Source: Sialis fuliginosa (lineage: Eukaryota > Arthropoda > Insecta > Megaloptera > Sialidae). From it: a stretch of DNA of 64,000 nt. Shown piece by piece: positions 51,910 to 63,165 of the stretch (its first letter is position 1; each line of letters starts with the position of its first letter). The stretch spans positions 124,001 to 188,000 of the forward strand of contig OY540821.1 in the NCBI GenBank assembly GCA_961205875.1, given 5' to 3'. The notes below the pieces were generated by a model that was given only the letters and a program-made list of their open reading frames with translations, was not told the origin of the DNA and ran no database searches. A program made the position numbers and the translations under genes.

Positions 51910-53640
51910 ACCAATTTCTCAATGATTCGCAATCATTATTATTTCGGTTGACTTGAGCAAATCCTCCATCTAAATGCATATTAGCTTTATGCTGCCCACT
52001 TGTGCTTAATGATACCATATATATCCATAACTGTTAACATTGCCAAGATCCATTTGGAAACATCTAAATGCAAATCACCACCTGTTTTGTGAGTTAATTC
52101 TTTCGAAGGATCCTTAAATAACTTCATTAGTCCGGTTAACATATCAATTCATGATTTTCAATTTCAGTTAATTCCTGCATATCTTGTAAGTACAAATGTG
52201 CACTTTTTGCATATAAGTGATATCCGCTTGCATGAAATATAGGCAACATTATTTGAATACATTCAAGATGTTGCTTCCACAACCCATAACGATCGGCCTC
52301 GATAAATTTTGTGACCATTTGAGAAAACTGAATCCAAAGTTTTGCTGTTGGACTCATATTTGATAATTCTAATAATTTATCGTTAAAATTATTTAAAATA
52401 ACTTGAAAATCTGCTCCTTTCAACTCATTATGTAATATTTCGTTTTCTTCTTGATGCAACAAATTTTCAATAAGAACTATTTTTTCTGCAGTGTAATCAA
52501 GTTTATTTAAAATATATTTCGATAAAACTAAATGTATAAGTATATAAGATCTTATAGCTCTGTTATCAGGGCCGTAACTAGAGACTCGGGGGCCCCGGGG
52601 CAAGAGGTGACCGAGGGGCCTCCAAATATGCAAAAATAAAAATTAAAAACCTTTTTTTTGGATTATAACTTACAAATTTTACATTTGTTACTAATTTTTA
52701 TTTGAATGACTTTTTTTGCTTACCAGCGAGAATTTTACATTTTTTAGTAATTTTAATGGATAATAAGTGTAAAATTGAAGTTCATAAACCGAAAAAAGGT
52801 CATTAAAATCAAAATTAGTAATAAGTAAATCATGTTTTCAAGTTAGCACCAAATACATTTTAAAAAATATTCAATTTATTTATTTTTTCTTGCTCACTCC
52901 AATTTTTACGCTGCTGCAGGCCCCCCCTAACCTCGGGGCCCCGGGGTTCTGTCCCGGTGGTAGTTACGGCCCCGTCTGTTATATGAATGTCCGCTTAAAA
53001 TATGTTTAATGGAGTCCTCAGCAATTATTGTTGATAAAAGCTCTTTAAGACTACTTCCTTTCATGATGTTTCCTATCGATCCTAAGTAAGACATAAGAGT
53101 ATGAAATCCCCCAAGTCTTACAATAACATTTTTTAATCCTGGATCATCAAATAATGTCGCTAGCTTTCAAGTAAAGAGAGTGGTTAAAAGTAACAAACAT
53201 ATTTTTTTGATTGTTTTTAGTAGCTAACTCGTGAGCTTTTAATAAAGCTGTATAGATCGTAACGTAATTAGAAGGCGGTGCAATTATGAATGGTATACAA
53301 ATTATTCTAGTCAAATTTGATGTTAATTTTTCTATAAAATTATTCCAACCTTTTGTTCGCTCTGGAAAATTATGTTTGGAATAAAGCCACAAAAAGTCTC
53401 TTTCAGATAGTTTTGTATTTTCAATGCAATTAGGCAAAACAAAAAATTTCATAACCGTTATCGCCCATACTTTTGGTAGAACTTCTTTGAAATTGTTTAA
53501 GCTGAATTCTTCCCTTATCTAAAAAGATATTTTTCTTTGGTAATTTTCGAAGTTTTTGTATCGGTTCATTTACTATCGAATTTTCTGGAGTAACACAATG
53601 GATTCCACCCATACAATGGAAAGTATTTAAACCGTCTATT
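51910..53640 (-). pseudogene. Repeat-family protein of unknown function, split by a hAT MITE
   Basis: Minus-strand pieces in order are: 53612-53430 (GGIHCVTPENS, weak); 53452-53147 (CIPFIIAPPSNYVTIYTALL, then MFVTFNHSLYLKASDI); 53150-52985 (LGGFHTLMSYLGSIGNIMKG-like); after the MITE, 52558-52136 (AKLWIQFSQMVTKFI, then QIMLPIFHASGYHLYAKSAH); and 52130-51910 (GGDLHLDVSKWI). This order matches a multi-copy protein family I have seen in insects and cnidarians that carries no named domain. It is probably transposon-derived. Frame changes make this copy inactive. Confidence 0.6.
52559..52982. mobile_element. hAT-type MITE with 8-bp target duplication
   Basis: The element 52567-52974 (408 bp) starts CAGGGCCGTAACTA and ends TAGTTACGGCCCCG (inverse, one mismatch). 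TCTGTTAT is duplicated at 52559-52566 and 52975-52982. GC-rich subterminal GGGGCCCCGGGG blocks lie near both ends and the middle is AT-rich. There is no ORF. Confidence 0.93.
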
Positions 53641-54311
53641 GTGTTCAGTGGCGGATTTACACATTTTCCGCCAGTAGGCTATTCAAATTTTGCCGTCCCT
53701 ACCGACTTCTACAATTCGATACCCTAGTTCACAATCATATTAATTACAATTTTTTTGTCAATGAAATTGTAACTTTATGATTTGTGCACTATCGTCCTAA
53801 TTACACCACCTTTTTCCCGTAATTAGTATGACTGTGTCAGTTTCTAGATTATTTTTACAACCCAACGATTTAGTTAAGATTGCACAAGAAATAGTTTTTG
53901 GGTATATTTCAAAGCTAATAAAAGCTCAATCATGTATTAGTACTTAGTACTACTAATAAGGCGGGGTAAAGCATGCGTTAATACTACTTACACAATAATG
54001 TACATTCAGTAAACGTAATTAAATAATTTTTATTGCGCTTACTTACAGTTTAATAACAATATATTCAATTATCTGGTAAGAATCCGGCTGATGATGACGA
54101 TGAAGTTCAATTAATTAAGTTATGAAAGTTTTACAATACCTTTTTACGCTATTTTCTATTCGCAAAATCATTAATTATATCGTCGTATGAAATCTTGTTC
54201 ATTCATAATAATAATAATAATTTATTAATTCAGTATTACTCCTGATAAAAAGCATTGAACAAGTCCAAACAGAGAAAGAAATACAAAAATATACCATAAT
54301 ACATGGCCACT
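53641..54311. other. No gene recognised
   Basis: The sequence near 53641-53720 (GTGGCGGATTTACAC, then a GCCGTCCC stretch) looks like the end of another hAT-like repeat, but the partner end was not found. An AAT microsatellite lies at 54207-54222, next to the non-LTR 3' side. Confidence 0.4.
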
Positions 54312-54569
54312 TTATTTAAAGAACTCATCCACGGTGTAGTGGTTACAATTCAGTAGAGAAGATTTAAAAATAGTTTTAAATGTTTCTAATGGAAGATTTT
54401 TTTGATTATTAGGAACTTTGTTTCTGATTCTTAGTATTGAGTTGTGCACTCCATTGAATACTAATCGCGTTTGAATTGTTTTGTGATCATCTTTATTCCT
54501 AGTATTGTACTCATGACAATAATGATATTTTCGATTAAATGAGGAAATTTTTTGTAAAAAACCATTCAT
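54312..54569 (-). pseudogene. Non-LTR retrotransposon RT C-terminal fragment
   Basis: The frame reads EYNTRNKDDHKTIQTRLVF, then SILRIRNKVPNNQK and LETFKTIFKSSLLN. This is the extreme C-terminal signature (YNTRNK ... FK..LK..L) of non-LTR reverse transcriptases. Only the last 85 codons remain, consistent with 5' truncation. A short AAT repeat beyond its 3' side (54207-54222) may be the tail. Confidence 0.75.
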
Positions 54570-54631
54570 TCATATATGTAAAGGTCAGGAAGGGTTAATA
54601 ATATAATTTAATTGTATGTTTTAAGGTTACT

Positions 54632-55190
54632 ATAGTATATGTCGGAGCGTGTAATATTATTACATAAAATGGTGGCATCGCCACGTCTCGCACACCGTCA
54701 CTAATCTGCTCCCCTTTCGTCGTTCATGAATAAAACAAACACAAATCAACAGTATTGTCCTTTTATCAACATTAATCACTAAGTTACAATTACAAAATCA
54801 CACATTGCCTTTTCATTAACTTCACAAGATCTTTAAATTATAGAAAATAACACTAATCGAATGTTTTTATAACAATTATAAATACACAGAATATTATGCG
54901 ACTGCCAAACACTGTAATTGCAGTTCAGGTGTGACATAACACGTTTCAAGTGTGTCGTAACACGTTTCAAGACACGGTAACGTAGGTCGCTGAGCCAGAA
55001 TTGATTGACTGCCGTCTCTCCAAAATGACGGTATCTTCTCTGCCCCTTCCAACCGACCTCTCACTTAGCGTGTCTCCTGATCTGCTGACTGGTTATTGGT
55101 GCTGACTTCTGATTGGTCTGCATCATTTCTACGTATTTAGCGCCAATTTGAACTAAATAATTTCCGCGCGCCGACATATATTTACACTAT
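54632..55190 (-). mobile_element. TIR element, full-length copy of the 12.85 kb repeat family
   Basis: The termini TATATGTCGGAGCGTG (left, ~54634) and CGCGCGCCGACATATA (right, to ~55184) are inverse with few mismatches, giving about 555 bp. The right ~350 bp match 12850-13172 in opposite orientation. There is no transposase ORF. A target duplication could not be fixed. The GC-richer 54900-55170 part carries CGACACACTT-type words. Confidence 0.75.
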
Positions 55191-55202
55191 TTTCAGAAAG
55201 AT

Positions 55203-55235
55203 GTCTGTGTGTGTGTGTGTATGTACGTACGTATG
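55203..55235. repeat. (GT)n/(GTAC)n microsatellite
   Basis: A GTGTGTGTGTGTGTGT run followed by ATGTACGTACGTATGTG, directly beside the TIR element. Confidence 0.9.
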
Positions 55236-56514
55236 TGCTTGTCATTTTTTACGTTCCCGAAATCTCGTAAATAAAAAATGCTTTTGACTTCGTTGGGGTG
55301 CCAATCGAAGCGTTTTGACGTGATTATGATCTGAAAGAAAGGTTTTTTTCGAATTTCAACCTCTAAGGGGGGTAAAAAGGGGTGTAAAGTTTTTTTTGGT
55401 CGGATTTACTTGAAACTTAGCATAAATATTTTACAATACAAATAATGAAAAATGTATTTCAGTATTTTTTTTTGTTATACGTGCCTAAACAGCCATAGAA
55501 GAGGTGAAAGGCGAAAACCACCCTCATAATTTGAATTTAAAATACTAATAAATAAGTACAATTCATGTTGCCTTGGAAACAAATGCATTTTTAAATTGTC
55601 AGATTAGTTATTATAAAAACAAATGCAATGTAATTCAAATTGTCAAATTAGTTATTCTAAAAATGTGTGTTATATTATTGACATTAGGATATTAAAAAAC
55701 TAATATTCATAATATGAAGGTCAGTTTTATTTCTGACCAATTCCATTAAAATTTTTCATATACATATTAAAAAAATATTCACAAACTATATGGAAACAAT
55801 AAATAATCAGTATTAAAGTATTTATAATCATACCGTGTTGGGAAGTTGATTGTGTGGACCTAAAGGGTCTCATCCCACCCCAAGCTTGTTTTGCATAATA
55901 TTTTTCTATGTGTGGGAAGGGGTTCGCCGAAAAAATCTTATAGTTCTTAGGGTTCTGTGAGTCGACAAAGTTTGAAGACCACTGATATAGAATATGTAGA
56001 TAAAAACTGACTTGAGCGAGATGATAAAACAGGTCAAATATTTTTGTAGTTGGATTTAAATAAAGTCCGTGTTTACACTACAATATATTATATTCAGTTT
56101 TGTATATGTTTTTATTTAATAAAATATAAACATTTATTAATTGTTATTTCAAAGTAAGTATTATTTTAAATTAATACCAATAAATTAAATAAAATTTTTA
56201 ATTTAAAGTAAACAATGGCAATATAATTTTTGATCTTTCTGTTAAACAAGTATTAGAATGCCACATCATTTCGAAATTACAATGCTTATATTTTTTTCTA
56301 GAAAACTAATAATTTTTACTAGAATGTGAGCTAAGTTTTTTTTCCATATGAACGTTAACCGCCCTTTCCTCATTGACATTACCAATTGTCTAATATTTAA
56401 TATTTACCTATAATAAATATATTGATTATTTCAATATTGTTGAAAAATACTTTTTCTATAAATATTTACAAACATCATTTTTGTTGTTTCTACTTGAATA
56501 GGTGATTTTGGAGG
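55236..56514. other. No gene recognised
   Basis: AT-rich DNA with homopolymer runs. Homologous-looking repeat text around 55240-55420 suggests an old interspersed repeat, but no borders were found. Confidence 0.4.
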
Positions 56515-56973
56515 TTTTTGATGTGCTGAAACCGAATCTGTTGCCCAAATTATTTCCTTACGTCAGGTTTTTGAAATAATCTAACCTAAAAGTGCCAAAA
56601 TGACGATTATTTCAATGTTTAAGAATTTATTACCAAGTAGGTATATATGAAGATAATTTTTTGTAAAGAGATATGCTATATAGTTTGAAGTATGCACAAG
56701 TGACACAATGGACTTACTACATTAAATATAAAAATATCTTCAAACTAGTATATTAAGGTGAAGAAATATCGTACAGTAGAAAGTTAAATTCATTTTATTC
56801 ACGAAAGATATTACTTACCGTGAACGAAAACTTTAGAAAAAATATACGTACTTGGTAATAAATTCTTAAACATTACCAAAATCATCATTTTAGCACTTTA
56901 GGTTAGGTTATTTATAAAAACGTGACACGATGAAGCAATTTGGGCAACAGATTCGGTTTCAGCACGTCAAAAA
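56515..56973. mobile_element. Fold-back MITE at the promoter of the DCXR-like gene
   Basis: The arm 56515-56650 begins TTTTTGATGTGCTGAAACCG and the arm 56835-56973 ends with its inverse (CGGTTTCAGCACGTCAAAAA). Inner parts also match (GTTTAAGAATTTATTACCAA). It ends 60 bp before the gene's ATG, so it probably lies in or next to the promoter and 5' UTR. Related pieces recur in intron 3 (59520-59600, 60105-60160). Confidence 0.85.
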
Positions 56974-57032
56974 CAAAAAAAAAGTATTTTTTGCTGGTCC
57001 GTGTAATTATTTTAATTTATTTTTTATAGAAA

Positions 57033-60000
57033 ATGGAAATCAATTTACAAGGAAAAAGGATAATGGTGACAGGGGCTGGTAGAGGTAATTGTTTAATTTA
57101 TTTATAAATAAACGAACTGTTATTTTTTTAAGTGCTATAAGTCATGTATATATGAAATTGTTTCTGAACTAAATTTTCGGGCTGTATTTTCGTACTTGAC
57201 GTTTCGAATCTCATATCGAAGTCTTCTTCAGAAATGTTTCTGATATTATTTTAGGAATACTTTTAGAAGAAGGATGAAAATATCAGTGGAGGCCATGCTT
57301 AGACTTATACTATTATCAAAATAACTGTTAATATATTAATTATTACAAATAATATTGGTTTCAGGTATAGGACACCAAATCGTTTTAGATTTAGTAAAAT
57401 GCAAGGCAACGATTATCGCAGTTAGTAGAACTAAACAATATTTAGGTAAGTAACAATAAACTATCCTTATTATATAAACTATGTTATTGTTTATTTGTTT
57501 ATTAGTTAGCTATTATATGTAAAAATTGTAGAAGGGTCGAATTGGTGAAATTCTGAAATAAATATATAATATGTAATTCATACAGTCATATATAAATAGT
57601 TTCAATCTCATTAAGATACCTCGAGTAGTTTCGGAAAAAAAAAATTAACGTTAAGTGTTGCCACCTATAATACTCCCTAATTATCAGGGGTAGAAGTCTA
57701 AAATTAAGCGTAAATATGTTTTAGATACAGAACAATAAATACAAGGTGAGATCTCTTCATTAGACGCAGATGCTGTTTTCCTATACTTATCCGGCTAGAC
57801 CCTTTATTTTGTGTAATTTGAAACATCCGGATTAAGTAAAATTTTGCATCGATATTTGTCGTAAACGGTTTATCCTATGATAAATGATCAAAGTATATTT
57901 TTGTGTATTTTGTGTCATATAATCTTATTCAAACGTTTAACTCAGGTCTGGTCAAAATTACTATTGGTTGATACTGGATATCAAATTTCATAACTTTAGC
58001 ACAATGGGTTCTCAAGATATTTAATAAAAACTAATTTTGAATAAAATCTTTGAAGGGCTGTAGCCCCCTCACGAAAAATTTCCGGACACATGTTCATATG
58101 ATGTTTTTTGCTTAATTTACTGTTCAAGTTTGCATAGCAGTGCTGAATCATCCTGTATGTGATGGATACAAAAAAACAATAAGCTAAAGTGATTATGAAA
58201 ACAAATGACCAGAATTTTCATAAGTATAGTTAATTATTGAACAACTTAAATAAACACCGATTAATTTTATTAAAAAATATTTATTCGATTTTTTTCTTAA
58301 TACGTGCCTGATTATTTTTTCGTACATTTAAAGTTTTTTAACAGTTTCAATCTAAATTTTTCTGCTATGCAAGCAAATTGAGATAAATCTTCGTAAAGAA
58401 TATTTTATAGAAAAGAATGCTCTACAAAAAAGATTCTTTAAAATTTTCACGTTCGTTCTTGAGATATCTTGAAAAAATAACTATTTTGACGATTTTTAAA
58501 TGGAACCGTCCTGTAGCCAAACTTAACTAACAAACCAAATTTTATTAATATCGGTTCAGTGATTCATGAGACAGACAGACAAGGAACAAAAAAAGTCTTT
58601 GTCTTGACCTGTAACGGAAAAATCAAGTGAACATTTTGAAATCGGACAACTGTTCTTTTTCTTTGAAATATGATCATAAAGCTTCTTGTATCTTTCACAT
58701 ATGTGTCGTTCTTGAGATAATTTAAAAAATGACTGTTTTGCAGATTCTTTAACAACAATATCACCTTTAATTGAGACAATCTGTGTGGATTTAACAAACT
58801 GGGACGCTACAAGAGAAGCCCTAAAAGATGTAGGACCCATTCACGGACTCGTCAACAACGCAGGAATTGCTATTATGGAATCATTTTTAGATTTTACGAA
58901 AGAAAGTTTGGACAGGTACCTATTGTTGAAGTGAAACTTCTTTATCGAGACTAGTGAATTGGAATGACCTCGACAGGTTTTAAAATTCGACACGTTTTAA
59001 AGATGAAACGCTAAGGAAAGTGTGGCACATGCGTGAGTAGATGTATAAGAGAAAGATGGATGAATAGTGCATGCGTACAAGTCACTTTACGTCGGTTATG
59101 CGCGCGAGAGAGAGATGAGTAGATGTATAAGAAAAGGTTGGATGAATGCATATAGTTTACGTTGGTGTCAAGCTACGTGTTTTGTGTTAAAATAATACGT
59201 TTGATTACACATGTCGACATCATTTTGTTGTCTTTACAGGTGATATATGTATAAAAGTAACAATATCTTTAAACTAATATATTTCGGTAAAAAAAACCGT
59301 AGAGTGGAAGAGCTGATGACATATTTTTCTACCCCATTTGAGCACTAGGCGACTTACGGAAATGGAGAAGGGGGTTGGGACTATTTTTCCCATGATGTAC
59401 AACACATAAATAAACGATTTCCGTAAGTCTGCCTGGTGCTCAGATGGGGCAGAAAAATATGTCATTAGCTCTTGTACTATTATGTACAGTAAAAAATAAA
59501 AATTCATTTTAAAGAGGAAAGATAGTACTTATTTCTTACCGTGAACGAAAATTTTAGCAATAAATTATCCAATTGGTAAACAAATTCTTAAAGGGAAGTA
59601 ATTATTTGAGCAGTTTTTTTAAATATTCGGGCGGTTACATTGGGCAGTTAATAATTCATTTGGGCAGTATTAAACTTTTTGTGCGGTAATTAAATCAATT
59701 GTGGCGTAAAATGTAGTAAGTAATATACAAGATTTTGGTAAGTTATTTAATCTTACAGCGGCAGTTAAAAACTTACTCGAGCAGTAGATTAAATAAATGG
59801 CCAGTGCAATAATTATTCGAGCGGTAAAATAAATGAATTGGGCAGTTAAATAAATAGTTCGGCAGTTAGATAAATAGTTCGGCAGTTCGGTCAAAGTCAC
59901 GTTGACTTTTGGTTGAAAAAAGCGGCACGCATTTGTTAAAATGGACGGACTTACGTGACAATCATTATTTCATAATATATTACCGCTTGTATACATTTTT

Positions 60001-61817
60001 TACTGCTCACATTTTATATTTAATTATTTATTTATTTAACTTACCATTTTTATTTAATACTGACCGAAACTGTAATATATTACCGCCCGTTTAAATCATA
60101 ACCATTCTTAAACATTGTCAAAATGGTCGTTTTTGACCCTTTTAGGTTGAATAATCGTCTACTTTGTTAATTTAATTCACTTGGTTAATAAAAATAAAAG
60201 AAGTTTCACTTGAACCGTGCGCACCCAATGGTTTTTATGAATTTTAAATCTGCAAATTAATATTTTTTAATCATAGAACATTCGATATCAATCTAAAAGC
60301 TGTAATGAACGTATCACAAATAATTGCACGCGAGATGGTAGCAAGAAAAGAAGGCGGCTGTATTGTTAACATATCGTCACAAGCGGCAATGATCGGATTG
60401 GCAAATCACGCTGTGTATTGTGCAAGTAAAGGTGCGCTTGACGCTCTTACACGTGTCATGGCGCTCGAGTTGGGGCCGCACAATATCCGAGTTAACTCGG
60501 TCAATCCGACAGTTATAAACACCGATATGACAAAAGCGTGTTGGACTGATCCCGTTAAAAAACAACAACATATGGACATGATACCGCTAAAGAGGTATTT
60601 ATTTTTTTGTTGAATTATATGATTTAATTTTTTCTACATGGTGTCCAACGGGAAGGTGTTGAAATTAATAAGCTGCCATTTTCAAATGGATGCAGTTATT
60701 GAAAAAAACAAAAATTGCGTTGAAAAGAAGCGAATCTTTGATGTTTTCTCATTAAATGGCGAGCTTTTCCATTTTTTTTTTCAAAAATGGCCGATTGTTG
60801 GCGTAAAAATCAAATTTTATTTTTGAAAATTTCATCACGTATTTATTACATAAAAATACATATTTCCTCTTATTTTCGTAAAAATCCCTAGATTTTTACG
60901 TTAATTATTGCATTATTTGTGATAAAAAAATGTTTTTCAACATTTTTAGGGTTCCGAAGAAACTCTATTAATCTCACTTTGTCGTCCGTCCGTCCATCCT
61001 TTTCACTCAAAGCTAAATAGCTCGTAAACTATATAAGTTAGAAACTTGAAATGTTTAATGAACATGTTAAATGACACCCTGTAGTAAAATATGTACACAT
61101 TTATTGAATAAATAATTTTTCAGGGGGGGGCAATAAGGAGCTAAAGCTAGGAAAAAAAAATTTTTTTTATACCAAGGCATGTGGCACGTTAAAATGTATA
61201 ACCAAACAAGCAGAATTTGACCCTTTTTCTATTACAAAAAAATTGTATACCAAGATGTCAAAATGTACATCTTAATTAGTAGAACGTGACCATATTTTTT
61301 TTTCTAACTCAAAAATGGTGACTGTAGGGGGCTAAAAGCAGTATTTTATTTTGACCCCCCCCCCTTTAACTCTGCAACTACCGGCTCAAAAAACCGAAAA
61401 AAAAATTGGTAACGAGGTTTTGGTGAGACTACCCACGACAAATACTAAAGTCAACAATATAATTTTAAATTTTGGAATAATAGGGAGGGGTGTAATAGAA
61501 TTTTTAATTTTTATTTTCATATCTAGACATGTGGTATGTCAAAATGTACATCTCAATTAGTAGAATTTGACCATATTTTTGTCCACCCTACCTCTAGCTT
61601 GATAACTACTGGCTCAAAAAATCTGAAAAAATTGGACTATTGAACTACCTGTAGTTTTAGAATTTAAATGTAGATAGTTTTTACATAATTGTTTCTATTT
61701 TGAAGGTTTGGAGAACCGAGAGAAGTTTCTGAAGTCGTTGTTTTTCTGTTGAGTAATATGGCGTCAATGATCAATGGAGTGGCTTTACCAATTGATGGAG
61801 GTTATACCGCAGTTTAA
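57033..61817 (+). CDS. DCXR: DCXR-like short-chain dehydrogenase (L-xylulose/dicarbonyl reductase), 5 exons, complete
   Basis: Exons 57033-57084, 57365-57445, 58744-58915, 60277-60594 and 61706-61817 join cleanly (all GT-AG) into 244 codons plus stop, the usual length of DCXR. The classical SDR layout is present: TGAGRGIG (residues 13-20, NADPH-binding turn), NNAG (82-85), then the catalytic tetrad Asn107, Ser136, Tyr149 (YCASK) and Lys153, at the same positions as in human DCXR. The ending SMINGVALPIDGGYTAV is also characteristic. The enzyme reduces dicarbonyls and L-xylulose to alcohols with NADPH in the uronate cycle, and is normally a cytosolic tetramer. The symbol rests on family likeness, and other carbonyl-reductase-type SDRs are close. 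The introns carry many repeats. The gene itself looks intact and is the clearest host gene here. Confidence 0.93.
57193..57236 (-). ncRNA. Degenerate second hammerhead-like motif, in intron 1
   Basis: On the minus strand CTGAAGA (57231-57225) and GAAACGTC (57205-57198) flank a stem II (GACTT/GATTC) that has lost pairing at the third position. The outer arms ATTT/AAGT pair with one wobble. The spacing is the same as in the motif at 3942-3985, so this is a decayed member of the same repeat, antisense within the gene. Confidence 0.45.
57446..58743. other. Intron 2 of the DCXR-like gene, repeat-like
   Basis: A 1.3 kb intron. The two minus ORFs at its end (58556-58840) are shadows that partly overlap exon 3. 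The sequence 57700-58200 resembles dispersed insect repeat DNA, but no borders are visible. Confidence 0.5.
59308..59473. repeat. Near-perfect 166-bp hairpin in intron 3
   Basis: The arm AAGAGCTGATGACATATTTT (from 59308) and its inverse, ending at 59473, match for about 56 bp with four or so differences. A ~52 bp loop lies between. It could be a small MITE or a hairpin RNA source in sense with the gene's pre-mRNA. Confidence 0.85.
59595..60100. repeat. Degenerate ~20-bp repeat array with inverted halves, intron 3
   Basis: The part 59605-59890 holds about a dozen degenerate units of the type GGCAGTTAAATAAATAGTTC. From about 59985 to 60095 the same words appear inverted (TTACTGCTCA, TTACCGCCCG). 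The array interrupts a copy of the fold-back MITE found at the promoter (flanks 59520-59594 and 60105-60160). It resembles fold-back-type elements with repetitive termini. Confidence 0.7.
60950..61690. repeat. Dispersed repeats in intron 4
   Basis: The part 60955-61080 carries GTCCGTCCGTCC and flanks typical of dispersed insect repeats. The words TATGTCAAAATGTACATCTC and TTAGTAGAATTTGACC recur near 61180-61215, 61255-61295 and 61535-61575, giving irregular direct repeats. The ORF at 61351-61560 is not a gene. Confidence 0.6.
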
Positions 61818-62870
61818 ATAACAACGAAAAACTCAAAAAATATTTTATCAAGTCGTGTTTTGTTTCCATACAAACATTTATATAAAAACAAAGTAGCCAT
61901 TGAATAAAAAATTCTATAATTTACGATTGAAATATTTTATTAATTTAGGTTTCTTTAAAATATTTTGTCGAAAAATTGGATAATTTTTGACACGTGCTAA
62001 CAATTAAATATTTTGAAATATATTGACTGAAAATTGAAATATAAAGAAAAATTTCACATACAAGAAAGGTAAAATATCGAAATTGATTATGTTTGTTGCT
62101 AACCTTTTTTCCTATAAATTCTAAGATGGGACCTGGTGTTTTCTGGGAGTTTGAAAATATAATTTAACATGATTTTCTCAGTATCTACTGAACGGATTTT
62201 ATTCCGGTTTTCTCAGTTGAACAAATGGTTTTTACTCGAACCATTATTGGTAGATTTTTTTGTCGAAAATGGCAACTCTTTTACGGAATTGTATATTAGC
62301 AAAGCGTTCTGATTTGACATTTGAAGTTAGAGCATTTAATTATCTTATGATCAGTACAAAAATATTTAACAAAGATAAGTTACACTGTCAAAAATTTCCG
62401 ATGCTTATTTACAAAATATGTGTTGGAAGTTTTATTCATATACAGTTTCTGAAATTTCAAATACGTATTGTAAATGATGAAGTGAAGGTTTCGTATTTGT
62501 ATAACATGATGTTGGAATTAAAAATACTATACTGTGTAGGAAATTACGATACCATAACTTTGTAAAATTCCTATATTGGTTATAACAAGATTACAATATC
62601 AGTATACTATTTTGAATTACAAAAAAAATTCTGAACATTTACAAAATGTATTGGAAATTTCAAAAATTGTAGGTATATGAATAAAAAAAACTTCCTACAT
62701 ATTTTTTTGTAAAATTTATCTTGGATATTTTTTCTATTTTTGTTTTTCCCTTTTCGACCCTTTCCCCTACTTTCTACTATATTTTATACCTGAAATGATT
62801 AGGGAGTTATAAATAAGTTTATTATTATTAACAATATTGGGTTGTTGTTTGTTAATTAATACGGGAGTAA
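61818..62870. other. 3' flank of the DCXR-like gene
   Basis: No further gene is supported. An AATAAA at about 61902-61907 (ATTGAATAAAAAATT) is a plausible polyadenylation signal 90 bp past the stop. The ORF at 62260-62565 shows no family character. Confidence 0.45.
61902..61908 (+). promoter_or_regulatory. Candidate polyadenylation signal of the DCXR-like gene
   Basis: GAATAAAA lies about 85-90 bp after the stop codon, in an otherwise plausible short 3' UTR. This is by position only, as AT-rich DNA makes chance matches common. Confidence 0.4.
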
Positions 62871-63165
62871 AATGTAGTGTGAACCCATACCAGCCGCTGG
62901 TTGCTGGTGTTACTAGCAGCACCAGCAACCAACGGCCGGTAATGCAGCCTAGTGTGACCGCGGCTTAAAATCGACCGTGTAAAGCTGAAAATAATCAGCC
63001 GCATGCGATTTTTATCGCACGTAGAACATCTGTTCTGCTCAATATTTTCAAAAAAATGAACAAATCGCATGCGATTTTTATCGACTCGTGTAAATGGTGT
63101 TGCTGTGCGGCCTTGTGAGGTGATTAGCCGCACTGCGAAAATCGACCCGTGTAAATACACCATAA
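62871..63165. repeat. Interspersed repeat with hairpin and CGCATGCG motifs
   Basis: 62893-62935 is a hairpin (CCGCTGGTTGCTGGTG with its inverse). ATCGCATGCGATTTTTATCG-type words occur at about 63000 and 63065. CGTGTAAA follows TCGAC-type words three times (~62970, 63080, 63140). The text 'tagtgtgaac' and 'tagtgtgacc' at its left part is repeated. Probably a MITE. No clear target duplication. Confidence 0.6.

Noticed and set aside
58556..58840. Two overlapping minus ORFs
   Set aside because: They lie across intron 2 and exon 3 of the DCXR-like gene in the wrong orientation and lack protein character.
60377..60571. Minus ORF inside exon 4 of the DCXR-like gene
   Set aside because: Antisense shadow of a well-supported exon.
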